Below, one piece after another: positions 25,466-33,929 of a DNA stretch of 40,168 nucleotides. The stretch is taken from positions 1-40,168 of the forward strand of contig JANQRO010000344.1 of the NCBI GenBank assembly GCA_028284525.1. Reading direction: 5' to 3'. Source of the DNA: Myxococcota bacterium (lineage in GTDB: Bacteria > Myxococcota_A > UBA9160 > PR03). The notes below the pieces were generated by a model. The model did not search any database. It saw only the letters and a list, made by a program, of their open reading frames with translations, and was not told the DNA's origin. The translations under genes were made by a program, and so were the position numbers. Numbering within the stretch: the first letter of the stretch is position 1; each line of letters begins with the position of its first letter.

Positions 25466-26781
25466 GTGCCGCAGCGACGACCGCCGAACGGTCGAACCCG
25501 CGCTCGTTGCCCGCGCCGATCGTCGGGGTCTGCGCCCTGTTGATCGCCGTCGGCGCGGTCGCATTTTTCTCCGGGCTCGCCGGCGACCCCGACACCGCCT
25601 GGCGCGCCTTCCACATCAACTACCTCTACTTTGGCGCCATCGCCCAGGCCGGGGTGGTGCTCGCCTCCGCCTTCGTGATCGTCGGCGCCCCCTGGCCGGG
25701 CCCGGTCCGGCGGATCGCCGAGGGCCTCTCGGCGTGGGTGCCCCTCACGCTGGTCTTCTTCTTGATCGGCTGGTTCGGGGGTCGCGGCGCGGTCTATCGC
25801 AACTGGCTCGACCATCCGCCCGAGGTGAAGGAGGCCTGGCTCAACTCGACCCGGCTCTTCTGGACCGACCTCGGTGTCTTCGCGGTGCTCACCGTCCTCA
25901 CCCTGACCTTCCTCTACCACTCGGTGCGGCCCAACCTGAAGCGCGGCGCCGAGAACGCGACTGGGTTCGCCAAGGGGATGTTCGAGCGTTGGACCGCGGG
26001 CTGGCGCGGCGACGACGAAGAGCGCGCGCGCAGCGCTCAGCGTCTCAAGGTGCTCGCCCCGATCCTGTGTCTCGCCTACGCCTACGGCTGGAGCGTGATC
26101 ACCTTCGACCAGGTGATGTCCCTCACCCCGACCTGGTATTCCAACCTCTTCGGCGCCTACTTCGCCTGGGGCGGCTGGCTCGGGGCGGTGTCTCTCACCG
26201 CACTGATCGCGGTGCTGGTGCGCAACCAACCGGGCTTCGAAGGCCAGATCACGCCGTCGCGGATGCACGACCTCGGGAAGATGATCTTCGCCTTCTCGAT
26301 CTTCTGGATGTACCTCTTCTTCTCCCAGTACATCGTGATCTGGTACGGGAACCTCCCCGAAGAGACGACCTTCATGGAGGCGCGTCTCGGCAGCCAGTTC
26401 ATGCAGGACAAGTCGGGGATCGGGGCGATGGCACTCTCCCAGACCTTCGGGAGTTGGGAGCTCTTCTGGGAGCGGCTCCGGGAGCCCTACGCCAAGCTCG
26501 CCCTCGCCGCGTGGATCGGCTGCTGGGTGGTGCCCTTCTGGGTGCTGCTGGGCCAGCGCCCGAAGCGCACCCCGGCCATCCTCGGGTCGGTGGCGACGAT
26601 CGTGCTGATCGGGTTCTGGATCGAGCGCAACGTCCTGATCTGGCCTTCGCTCGTGCCCGACCGGACCGCGGCCTTCGCCGGCTTCGTCCAGTTCGGCACG
26701 GCGGCGGGCTTCCTCGGCGCCTTCGTGCTGGTCTACCTGGTCTACTCGCGGATCTTCCCGACGACCGCGGTCCCCGAGTAG
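25462..26781 (+). CDS. actF: Alternative complex III subunit ActF, NrfD-like membrane protein
   Basis: A 439-residue protein with about ten hydrophobic segments, the paralogue of ActC in the complex. It shows RAFHINYLYFGAIAQAGVV, YAYGWSVITFDQVMSLTPTWYS, FGAYFAWGGWLGAV and WYGNLPEETTF. The GTG start (25462) overlaps the actE stop as GTGA and has GGAAGGAG upstream. It is the last gene of the operon: no actG and no cytochrome oxidase genes follow, and the next gene is convergent after only 7 bp. Its partner oxidase must be encoded elsewhere. Confidence 0.93.
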   Translation: MSAAATTAERSNPRSLPAPIVGVCALLIAVGAVAFFSGLAGDPDTAWRAFHINYLYFGAIAQAGVVLASAFVIVGAPWPGPVRRIAEGLSAWVPLTLVFFLIGWFGGRGAVYRNWLDHPPEVKEAWLNSTRLFWTDLGVFAVLTVLTLTFLYHSVRPNLKRGAENATGFAKGMFERWTAGWRGDDEERARSAQRLKVLAPILCLAYAYGWSVITFDQVMSLTPTWYSNLFGAYFAWGGWLGAVSLTALIAVLVRNQPGFEGQITPSRMHDLGKMIFAFSIFWMYLFFSQYIVIWYGNLPEETTFMEARLGSQFMQDKSGIGAMALSQTFGSWELFWERLREPYAKLALAAWIGCWVVPFWVLLGQRPKRTPAILGSVATIVLIGFWIERNVLIWPSLVPDRTAAFAGFVQFGTAAGFLGAFVLVYLVYSRIFPTTAVPE

Positions 26782-26788
26782 ACACCCG

Positions 26789-28021
26789 CTACGGCGAGGC
26801 CGGGTTGGCCGCGCGCCGCTCGGCGCCGCCGAGGGGCAGACAGAGCAACGCCGATACGGCGACGAAGAGCGCCGAGCCGAGCAGACAGGCGAGGAGACCG
26901 GTCTGGCCCCCGCCCGCGGCCTGGAAGAGCGCTCCCGAGAGCAGCATCCCCACGAGCCGCCCGCCGGCGTTCGCCATGTAGTAGAAGCCGACCCGCAGGG
27001 CGACGCTCTCGCTCTCGGCATAGGCGACGATCAGGTAGCTGTGCAGGGCGCTGTCCACCGCGAAGGCCACGCCGAAGACGGCGAGCCCGGCGACCAGGGC
27101 GAACGCCGGTGGGGCGCCCACCGCCAGCGCTCCGCCGAGGGCACCCAACGGGAGCAACAGGAAGCCCGTCCAGCCGAGCAGGGCACCCGCCGCGCGGGGC
27201 GCGGCGTCGGGGCGCCGCACAAGCGCCGGCGCGAGCGCCTGCACGCCGCCGTAGCCGATGATCCACAGCGCCAGGAATCCGCTCACCTGGGAGAAGCTCC
27301 AGCCGAGACTCGAGGCCAGGAAGACCGGGAGCGCGACGGCGAACCACAGGTCGCGGGAGCCAAAGAGAAAGAACCGCGCGGCCGCGAGCCAGTTGATGCG
27401 GGCGTCGTCCGAGAACACCGAGCGAAGCGGCATCTTGGTCGTGGTCTTTCCCGCGGCCCGGGGGAGGACGAGGGACGAGACGAGGAGCCCCACGCCCACC
27501 AGCGCCGCCATCGCCGCGCAGGCCGCGGCAAAGCCCAGCGTCTCGAGGGCGACCCCTCCGAGCAGGAAGCCCACGCCCTTGAGCGTGTTCTTGGATCCCG
27601 TGATGAGGGCGACCCCGCGCAGCAGGCCCGCGCCGTCGTCTTCCGGCACCACGAGCTTCACGAAGCTCTTCGAGCTCATCTTGGTGAGGTCTTTGGCGAT
27701 CCCCGAAAGCCCCTGGCAGGCCATCACCAGGACGACCGAGAGCTCGCCGGCGCGTAGCGCCAGCACCGCGCAGGCGAGGATCTGGAGGGCGAGCCCGCCG
27801 CTCAGCGTGGCGTTCAGCCCGAAGCGGCCGCCGAGCCAGCCGCCGACGAGATTGGTCACGACCCCGAAGAACTCGTAGAGCAGGAAGAGGGTGGCGAGCT
27901 CCAGGGGGCTGTACCCCAGGCTGTGGAGGTAGAGGAGCACGAGGGTGCGCAGGGCGCCGTCGGTGACGGTGAAGGCGCCGTAGGTGGCGCTCACCACCGC
28001 GTAGGAGCGCAGGTCGCGCAC
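26789..28021 (-). CDS. arsJ: ArsJ, organoarsenical (1-arseno-3-phosphoglycerate) efflux MFS permease
   Basis: A 410-residue major facilitator protein with about 12 membrane segments. The N-terminal half has highly recognisable ArsJ blocks: YGAFTVTDGALRTLVLLY, GYSPLELATLFLLYEFFG, VVTNLVGGWLGGRFGLN, GLSGIAKDLTKMSSKS and TGSKNTLKGVGFLLGG. Known ArsJ exports 1-arseno-3-phosphoglycerate, the unstable product formed when a partner GAPDH uses arsenate instead of phosphate; it then breaks down outside the cell to arsenate. That partner gene is immediately upstream with a 2-bp gap. The GTG start (28019-28021) is preferred because longer readings enter gapdh. Confidence 0.92.
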   Translation of the reverse strand: MRDLRSYAVVSATYGAFTVTDGALRTLVLLYLHSLGYSPLELATLFLLYEFFGVVTNLVGGWLGGRFGLNATLSGGLALQILACAVLALRAGELSVVLVMACQGLSGIAKDLTKMSSKSFVKLVVPEDDGAGLLRGVALITGSKNTLKGVGFLLGGVALETLGFAAACAAMAALVGVGLLVSSLVLPRAAGKTTTKMPLRSVFSDDARINWLAAARFFLFGSRDLWFAVALPVFLASSLGWSFSQVSGFLALWIIGYGGVQALAPALVRRPDAAPRAAGALLGWTGFLLLPLGALGGALAVGAPPAFALVAGLAVFGVAFAVDSALHSYLIVAYAESESVALRVGFYYMANAGGRLVGMLLSGALFQAAGGGQTGLLACLLGSALFVAVSALLCLPLGGAERRAANPASP

Positions 28022-28023
28022 GG

Positions 28024-29037
28024 CTAGCCCCGGGCCCGGGCGATCGCCTCGGCGAGGTCGATCATCCGCCGGACGTAGCCCCACTCGTTGTCGTACCACA
28101 CGAGCAGCTTCACGAGTCGCCCGTCGGTGACGCGGGTCGAGGGCGCGTCGACGATCGCCGAGCGCGGGTCGCCCGAGAAGTCGCCGCTCACCAAGGGCCG
28201 GTCTTCGACGCCGAGGATGCCCTCGAGGGGCGGTGTCTTCGCGGCGGTGCGGAGCGTCTCGCACACCTCCTCCGGCGTGGTGTCACGGGAGAGCTGGAAG
28301 ACCCCGTCCACCAACGAGGCGTGGAGACACGGGTTGCGCACCGCGACGCTGTCGAGTTTTCCGGCGAGCTCCGGAAGGATCAGCGTGACCGCGTAGGCCG
28401 AGTTGGTGCTGGTGGGGATCAGGTGCTGGGCGGCGGCCCGGGAGCGACGCACGTCGCCTCCGTCCCGGGGCAGGTCGAGCACCTCCTGGGTGTTGGTCGG
28501 GGCGTGGATCGTCGTCACCAGCCCCCGCTCGATGCCGAAGACCCGGTGGAGCACCTGGACCACCGGGGCCAGACAGTTGGTCGTGCAAGAGGCGGCGCTC
28601 AGGACCGGAAGCTCGGCCAGCGCGAAGCGCTGGTGGTTCACGCCGAACACGATGTTGGCGTCGATGTCCCGCACGGGCGCCGAGACCAGCACCTGGCGCG
28701 CCCCCGCGTCGTGATGGCCCTGGAGGAGGGCCCGCTCGCGGAAGCGCCCGCTGCACTCGAGGACGAGCTCGACGCCGTGCTCGCGCCACGCGATCTCGCC
28801 GGGGGTCTGGCACCGGCTGCGAGGGAGGACGCGGTCGCCCACGGCGAGACCGCCCGCGCCCGCCGCACACGGCGTGTCGAAGCGGCCGTGGAGGGTGTCG
28901 AACTCGAGGAGCACCGCCAGGGCGTCGTCGTCGGCGTGGGGCTCGTTCACCGCGACGAACTCGAGGTGCTCGGAGGCCCAGCCGGCGCGGAGCGCGAGCC
29001 GCCCCATCCGCCCGAAGCCGTTGATCCCGACCCGCAT
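28024..29037 (-). CDS. ArsJ-associated glyceraldehyde-3-phosphate dehydrogenase
   Basis: A 337-residue GAPDH. The Rossmann start is VGINGFGRMGRLALRA, the catalytic cysteine lies in SAASCTTNCLAPVV, and the sugar-phosphate/anion block is LIPTSTNSAYAV, followed by WYDNEWGYVRRM. The segment VAVNEPHADDDALAVLLEFDTLHGRF, seen as NEP then LLEFDT, is like the GAPDH copies paired with arsJ. It probably makes 1-arseno-3-phosphoglycerate from glyceraldehyde-3-phosphate and arsenate. The stop is 2 bp from arsJ, and the gene follows pstB on the same strand. The start is either this ATG or a GTG two codons earlier (29043); neither has a clear Shine-Dalgarno. Confidence 0.92.
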   Translation of the reverse strand: MRVGINGFGRMGRLALRAGWASEHLEFVAVNEPHADDDALAVLLEFDTLHGRFDTPCAAGAGGLAVGDRVLPRSRCQTPGEIAWREHGVELVLECSGRFRERALLQGHHDAGARQVLVSAPVRDIDANIVFGVNHQRFALAELPVLSAASCTTNCLAPVVQVLHRVFGIERGLVTTIHAPTNTQEVLDLPRDGGDVRRSRAAAQHLIPTSTNSAYAVTLILPELAGKLDSVAVRNPCLHASLVDGVFQLSRDTTPEEVCETLRTAAKTPPLEGILGVEDRPLVSGDFSGDPRSAIVDAPSTRVTDGRLVKLLVWYDNEWGYVRRMIDLAEAIARARG

Positions 29038-29078
29038 CGTCACGCGCGGACGTCGCGTCGCACGGGGCGCCCCACGGC

Positions 29079-29873
29079 CTACCCGAAGCGCCCCGTGATG
29101 TAGTCCTGGGTCCGTTCGTCGCGCGGGTTGGTGAAGATCGTGTCGGTCTCCCCTTCCTCGACCAGGATGCCGAGGTGGAAGAACGCCGTCCGCTGGGACA
29201 CGCGTGCCGCCTGCTGCATGTTGTGGGTGACGATCACGATCGTGAAATTCTCCCGCAGCTCATCGATCAGATCTTCGATCTTGGCGGTCGCGATCGGGTC
29301 GAGTGCCGAGCAGGGCTCGTCCATCAAGATGACCTCGGGACTGACCGCGATCGCGCGGGCGATGCAGAGACGTTGTTGCTGACCGCCCGAGAGACCCGTC
29401 CCGGGCTCCACCAATCGGTCGTTCACCTCTTCCCAGAGCCCCGCCTTCCGCAGCGCCCACTCCACCCGATCGTCGGTCTCGGAGCGGGTCTCCGTGAGAC
29501 CGTGGATCCGGAGCCCGTACGCGACGTTCTCGTAGATCGACTTGGGGAAGGGGTTGGGCTTCTGGAACACCATCCCGACCCGCGCGCGGAGCTTGACGAC
29601 GTCGACTTCCGGTCCGTAGAGGTCTTCGCCGTCGAGCGCGAGCTTCCCGACCACGCGACATCCCTCGATGACGTCGTTCATGCGGTTGAAGGTGCGCAAG
29701 AACGTCGACTTCCCGCAGCCCGAGGGGCCGATCAACGCGGTGACCTGGCGTTCCAGCACGTCGAGGTTCACGTCGAAGAGCGCCTGTTTCTCGCCGTAGA
29801 AGACGCTGACGTCCCGTGCGGTGATCTTCGGCGCGTGTTGGGACAAGACGGAACTCCCCGGGGAGGATTGCAT
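29079..29873 (-). CDS. pstB: Phosphate ABC transporter ATP-binding protein
   Basis: A 264-residue ABC ATPase that powers high-affinity phosphate uptake. Walker A is GPSGCGKST, the signature is [14 protein letters not shown], Walker B is [12 protein letters not shown], and the switch histidine lies in [12 protein letters not shown]. PstB-specific blocks are [12 protein letters not shown] and [21 protein letters not shown]. It is co-directional with pstA (11-bp gap upstream) and gapdh (41-bp gap downstream). No phoU gene follows, unlike many pst operons. Confidence 0.96.
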   Translation of the reverse strand: MQSSPGSSVLSQHAPKITARDVSVFYGEKQALFDVNLDVLERQVTALIGPSGCGKSTFLRTFNRMNDVIEGCRVVGKLALDGEDLYGPEVDVVKLRARVGMVFQKPNPFPKSIYENVAYGLRIHGLTETRSETDDRVEWALRKAGLWEEVNDRLVEPGTGLSGGQQQRLCIARAIAVSPEVILMDEPCSALDPIATAKIEDLIDELRENFTIVIVTHNMQQAARVSQRTAFFHLGILVEEGETDTIFTNPRDERTQDYITGRFG

Positions 29874-29884
29874 CGGCCCTCCCG

Positions 29885-31192
29885 CTACCAGCGACGCTCG
29901 AACCGATTGCGGAGTAGCACGGCCGCGAGGTTCATGACCACCAGGAAGAGCAACAGAACCAGGATCGCGGCGGCCGTCAGGGCCTCGAAGGCGCGTTCGG
30001 GACTGTCCGCCCACAGAAAGACCTGCACCGGGAGCACCGTCGCGGGGGACGTGAGACCCGTGGGCACGTCGACGATGAAGGCCACCATGCCGATCATCAG
30101 CAGGGGGGCGGTCTCTCCCAGCGCGCGGGCCATGCCGATGATGGTTCCCGTGAGGATTCCGGGGGTCGCGAGGGGGAGGACGTGGTGCACGACACACTGC
30201 AGCGGGGAGGCCCCGACGCCGAGCGCGGCTTCGCGGACCGAGGGCGGCACCGCGGCGAGGGCCGCCCGCGCCGCGATGATCACCACGGGCAGGGTCAGGA
30301 GGGCGAGCACGATCCCTCCGACCAACGGGGCCGATCGCGGCAGCGCCAAGAAGTTCAGCAGGAACGCCAGCCCGAGCAGACCGAAGACGATCGACGGCAC
30401 CGCCGCCAGGTTGTTGATGTTGACCTCGATGATGTCGGTCCAGCGGTTGCGCGGGGCGAATTCCTCGAGATAGACGGCCGTCGCGACACCCAGGGGGAAG
30501 CACAGGGCGAGGGTGACCGCGAGGGTCAAGGCGGTCCCGACGACCGATCCCCACACCCCGGCGAGCTCGGGCTCGCGGCTGTCGCCCGAGGTGAAGAAGC
30601 GCGTGTTGAGGCCCCCCTGGATCATCCCGCGCTCGTCCAGCGTCTGGAGCCACCCTACCTCGGCGTCGCTGAGCCGCCGTTCGCCTTCGGGAACGTCGAG
30701 AGCGACGCGCCCCTTGAAGAACAAGTCGGCGTCGTCGCTGATCGGAAGCGTCACCGCGCGACGCGTGCCGAGGATCGCGGGGTCGGACGCCACCGTGTCG
30801 CCGAGCTCGTAGGCCGCGCCGCTGCTCATCAACCCGCGGAGTCGGCGCTTCTCGCGCCGACCGGAGACCTCGGGAAACTCGGCGTAGAGGCTCGTGCGGA
30901 TCAGGCTCTCGTAGTTGGCCCTCGCCCAGACGGACGGATCCCCGCTCCCCTCCGGGTCGATGACGGCCGGGTCGAAGAAGATCTCGAGGGTGACGCTGTG
31001 CCCGAAGAACCCGCTGTAGCCCCGCACCGCGATGCTGCCGAGCAAGAGCACGAGGGCGCCGAGCGCGGCGGCGATCGAGAGGACGCCGTAGAGCCGAAAG
31101 CGCCGCTCGGCGGCGTAGCGTTTCCGCAAACGCCGCTCCGCCGCCTCGCTGTCCGTCCACGAAATGGCGACGTCCCGGGTCCCCTCACTCAT
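29885..31192 (-). CDS. pstA: Phosphate ABC transporter permease PstA with extended N-terminal periplasmic domain
   Basis: A 435-residue permease. The core from about residue 220 has six hydrophobic segments. It includes [20 protein letters not shown] and the coupling loop [46 protein letters not shown], seen as EAALGVGAS. Between the first membrane helix (about 36-58) and the core is a 150-residue soluble region (DUF3333-like) not found in short PstA proteins. It overlaps pstC by 8 bp. The start is the ATG giving [11 protein letters not shown]. Confidence 0.94.
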   Translation of the reverse strand: MSEGTRDVAISWTDSEAAERRLRKRYAAERRFRLYGVLSIAAALGALVLLLGSIAVRGYSGFFGHSVTLEIFFDPAVIDPEGSGDPSVWARANYESLIRTSLYAEFPEVSGRREKRRLRGLMSSGAAYELGDTVASDPAILGTRRAVTLPISDDADLFFKGRVALDVPEGERRLSDAEVGWLQTLDERGMIQGGLNTRFFTSGDSREPELAGVWGSVVGTALTLAVTLALCFPLGVATAVYLEEFAPRNRWTDIIEVNINNLAAVPSIVFGLLGLAFLLNFLALPRSAPLVGGIVLALLTLPVVIIAARAALAAVPPSVREAALGVGASPLQCVVHHVLPLATPGILTGTIIGMARALGETAPLLMIGMVAFIVDVPTGLTSPATVLPVQVFLWADSPERAFEALTAAAILVLLLFLVVMNLAAVLLRNRFERRW

Positions 31193-32555
31193 ACTGTTCT
31201 CGGTACTTCTTCACCACGCGCAGCGCGACGATGTTGAGCGTCAGCGTGACGAAGAACAGCACCAGCCCCAACGCAAACGCCGCGAGGGTCTTGGCGCTGT
31301 CGAATTCCTGGTCTCCCACCAGCAGGGTCACGATCTGCACCGTCACCGTGGTGACGGCGGCAAAGGGGTTGCCGGTGAGGTTCGCCGCGAGGCCGGCGGC
31401 CATCACCACGATCATGGTTTCCCCGACGGCCCGGGAGATCGCCAACAGCACGGCGCCGACGATCCCCGGGAGCGCCGCGGGGAGGACCACGCGGCGGATG
31501 GTCTCCGATTTCGTGCTTCCCAACGCGAGCGAGCCCTCTCGCAACGCCTGGGGGACGGCACTGATGACGTCGTCCGAGAGCGAAGAGACGAAGGGGACGA
31601 TCATCACGCCCATCACCAGCCCCGCCGCCAACGCGCTCTCCGAGGCCGCTTCGAGTCCGATCGACTCGGCGAACTGTCGAATCACCGGGCCCACCGAGAG
31701 CGCCGCAAAGAAGCCGTAGACCACGGTCGGGATGCCCGCGAGGATCTCGAGGGAGGGCTTCACCACGGCGCGCGTCCGCTCGCTCGCATAGTCCGACAGG
31801 TAGATTGCCGACATCAGTCCGATCGGAACCGCGACGACCATCGCGATCAGCGTGATCAGCGCGGTGCCGGCGAACACGGGAATCGCCCCAAAGGATCCCG
31901 AAGACCCCACCTGGTCGGCGCGCAGCGCGGTTTGCGGGCTCCAGTGCGTTCCGAAGAGAAAGTCGAAGGGGGTCACGAGGGCGAAGAAGCGCATCGCCTC
32001 GAAGACGAGAGAGAGCACGATTCCAATCGTGGTCAGGATCGCGATGGTCGAGCAGACGATGAGCGCCACCCGGACCGTGCGCTCCACCGCGTGACGCGCA
32101 CGGAGACGCGGGTGCACCCGTCGCAGGGCAAAGGCGAGGCCGCCGAGCGCCACCGCGAGTCCCACGCCGACCGTCGAGAGATCGCCGACGGCGCCGAGAC
32201 GCGTGTAGTGGTCGGCCACACGCTGCAGCGCGGGGGTCGGGTCGGTGCTCGTGATGTCGCCGCGGGCGAGCTGCCGCGCGTCCTCGAGAAAGCGGTCGAT
32301 CCGCTCCGGGGGGAGCTCGCGCACCGCCGCGGGAAGATCGGCGCGAACCAGCTCCTCGATCAGCGCGGGGCCGCCCACGGCTCCGATCAGCACGACGGCG
32401 AGCGCTGGAAGGCCACACCAGAGCGCGACATAGGCCCCGTGGTAGTGCGGACGCGAGTGCGCGGCGTCCCCGGCGCGGGCGGCCGCCCGGCGGCGGCCTG
32501 CGCCGAACGCGGTGGCGAGGAGTGCCAGGAGGGCGATCGAGAACGCGGTGAGCAT
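31185..32555 (-). CDS. pstC: Phosphate ABC transporter permease PstC with extended N-terminus
   Basis: A 456-residue permease. The C-terminal core shows GAIPVFAGTALITLIAM, KPSLEILAGIPTVVYGFFA and the coupling loop REGSLALGSTKSETIRRVVLPAALPGI, seen as EGSLALGSTKSE, then ISRAVGETMIVVMAAG. Residues about 1-150 add two further membrane helices and a periplasmic loop, matching the long N-terminus of the partner PstA. It lies 52 bp downstream of pstS and overlaps pstA by 8 bp. Confidence 0.94.
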   Translation of the reverse strand: MLTAFSIALLALLATAFGAGRRRAAARAGDAAHSRPHYHGAYVALWCGLPALAVVLIGAVGGPALIEELVRADLPAAVRELPPERIDRFLEDARQLARGDITSTDPTPALQRVADHYTRLGAVGDLSTVGVGLAVALGGLAFALRRVHPRLRARHAVERTVRVALIVCSTIAILTTIGIVLSLVFEAMRFFALVTPFDFLFGTHWSPQTALRADQVGSSGSFGAIPVFAGTALITLIAMVVAVPIGLMSAIYLSDYASERTRAVVKPSLEILAGIPTVVYGFFAALSVGPVIRQFAESIGLEAASESALAAGLVMGVMIVPFVSSLSDDVISAVPQALREGSLALGSTKSETIRRVVLPAALPGIVGAVLLAISRAVGETMIVVMAAGLAANLTGNPFAAVTTVTVQIVTLLVGDQEFDSAKTLAAFALGLVLFFVTLTLNIVALRVVKKYREQYE

Positions 32556-32607
32556 GGGAGGGGCCGGGGAGCGGGCCGGGGTCCGACCTCTCCCATGGAG
32601 GGAAGAG

Positions 32608-33651
32608 CTAGGGCGCCGAGACGGCCGCCGTCATCGGGGTCATACCGCGCGCCGCGTTCCGGACTTCCGCGCGCTCCGCTTCGGGGAGCGGGATCAGGCC
32701 TTTGTCGGCGAGATAGCCTTCGTCCCCGGTCGCGCGATCGCTGGTGAACTCGTCGACGAATTCCTGGAGCCCGGGGACGACGCCGACGTGGGCTTTCTTG
32801 ACGTAGAAGTAGAGCGAACGGGAGATCCCGTAGTCGCCCGCGGCGATGTTCTCGAAGGTGGGTTCGACCCCGCCGACCTTGTTCCCCTGCACCTTGTCCG
32901 CGTTCTGATCGAGAAAGGAGAACCCGAAGATCCCGAAGGCGCTGGGGTTGGCCTCGAGCTTCTGGACGATCAGGTTGTCGTTCTCGCCGGCTTCGATGTA
33001 GGCGCCGTCCTCGCGGATGGCGTGGGCGACGGCCTTGAAGGCCTTCTTGTCCTCGCCTCGCAGCTTGCCCAGCATTGGAATCCCCGTTGCGCCGCCCTCC
33101 ATCGCGAGTTCGACGAAGGCGTCCCGGGTGCCCGAGGTCGGCGGCGGCCCCAGGACCTCGATCTTGGCCGCCGGAAGCGACGGGTCGACGTCCTTCCAGG
33201 TCGTGTAGGGGTTGGCGAAGAGCTTGCCCTGCACCGGAACCTCTTTCGCCAGCGCCCGGAAGATCTGCTCCTTGGTGAAGTCGAGGCGTTCGCCCCCCTT
33301 GGCGTTGGCCAGCACGATTCCGTCGAAGCCGATCTTCACCTCGACGATCTCCGTCACCCCGTTGCTCCGGCAGGTCTCGACCTCCGACTCCTTGATCTTT
33401 CGCGAGGAGTTGGTGACGTCGGGGGTGCCGACACCGACGCCGGAGCAGAAGAGCTTGAGGCCACCGCCGGACCCGGTGCTCTCGACGACCGGCGTCTTGA
33501 AGTCCGTGGACCTGCCAAAGGTCTCCGCCACCGCCGTCGAGAACGGGAAGACCGTCGACGAGCCGACGATCCGAATCTGATCGCGGGCTTCGGCGAGACC
33601 CGCGAGCCCGAGGCTCGCGAGGCCTGCGAACACCGCAACTATCTGTTTCAC
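32608..33651 (-). CDS. pstS: Phosphate-binding periplasmic protein PstS
   Basis: A 347-residue exported binding protein. A signal peptide (KQIVAVFAGLASLGLAGLAEA) precedes the mature start RDQIRIVGSSTVFPFSTAVAE. Phosphate-binding segments are VGSSTVFPF, ESTGSGGGLKLF and PTSGTRDAF. The GTG at 33649-33651 gives a normal signal peptide with a Lys at position 2 and has GGAG 9 nt upstream. An ATG five codons earlier (33664-33666) is possible but sits on the only AGG. It is the first gene of pstS-C-A-B-gapdh-arsJ. The upstream region carries a Pho-box-like repeat. Confidence 0.94.
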   Translation of the reverse strand: MKQIVAVFAGLASLGLAGLAEARDQIRIVGSSTVFPFSTAVAETFGRSTDFKTPVVESTGSGGGLKLFCSGVGVGTPDVTNSSRKIKESEVETCRSNGVTEIVEVKIGFDGIVLANAKGGERLDFTKEQIFRALAKEVPVQGKLFANPYTTWKDVDPSLPAAKIEVLGPPPTSGTRDAFVELAMEGGATGIPMLGKLRGEDKKAFKAVAHAIREDGAYIEAGENDNLIVQKLEANPSAFGIFGFSFLDQNADKVQGNKVGGVEPTFENIAAGDYGISRSLYFYVKKAHVGVVPGLQEFVDEFTSDRATGDEGYLADKGLIPLPEAERAEVRNAARGMTPMTAAVSAP

Positions 33652-33815
33652 GTACGCAATCTCCATCCTGGGATCTGGGGGGACTCGTCCGGGGTGCGGC
33701 CCGAGCGGCGCGGCGCCCACGGCATCACCGGGTGTCCAGCCGCGGAGAGCGTCGGCCCGCCTCTCGACTCGCGCAAGAGGATTGGGGTTTTGCGGCCCGG
33801 ACGCCCGCGGGGGAA

Positions 33816-33833
33816 CGTGAAGAAAACGTGAAG
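33816..33833 (-). promoter_or_regulatory. Pho-box-like direct repeat (PhoB-type site)
   Basis: On the minus strand the site reads CTTCACG-TTTT-CTTCACG: two identical 7-bp units separated by 4 bp, an 11-bp period. This is the architecture bound by PhoB/PhoP response regulators, and the TTCAC core resembles their sites. It lies 165 bp upstream of pstS and 97 bp upstream of the divergent porin gene. The repeat orientation points toward pstS. No clear -10 was found at the expected distance on either side. Confidence 0.6.
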
Positions 33834-33929
33834 ATTTTCGCATTCGCGTGGCGCCCGATGCCTCGCGTACCGTCCGGCGCCGCGATCCTGTGTGCCGCGA
33901 TCGACCCAACCATAGAAGGAGAAGAACGG

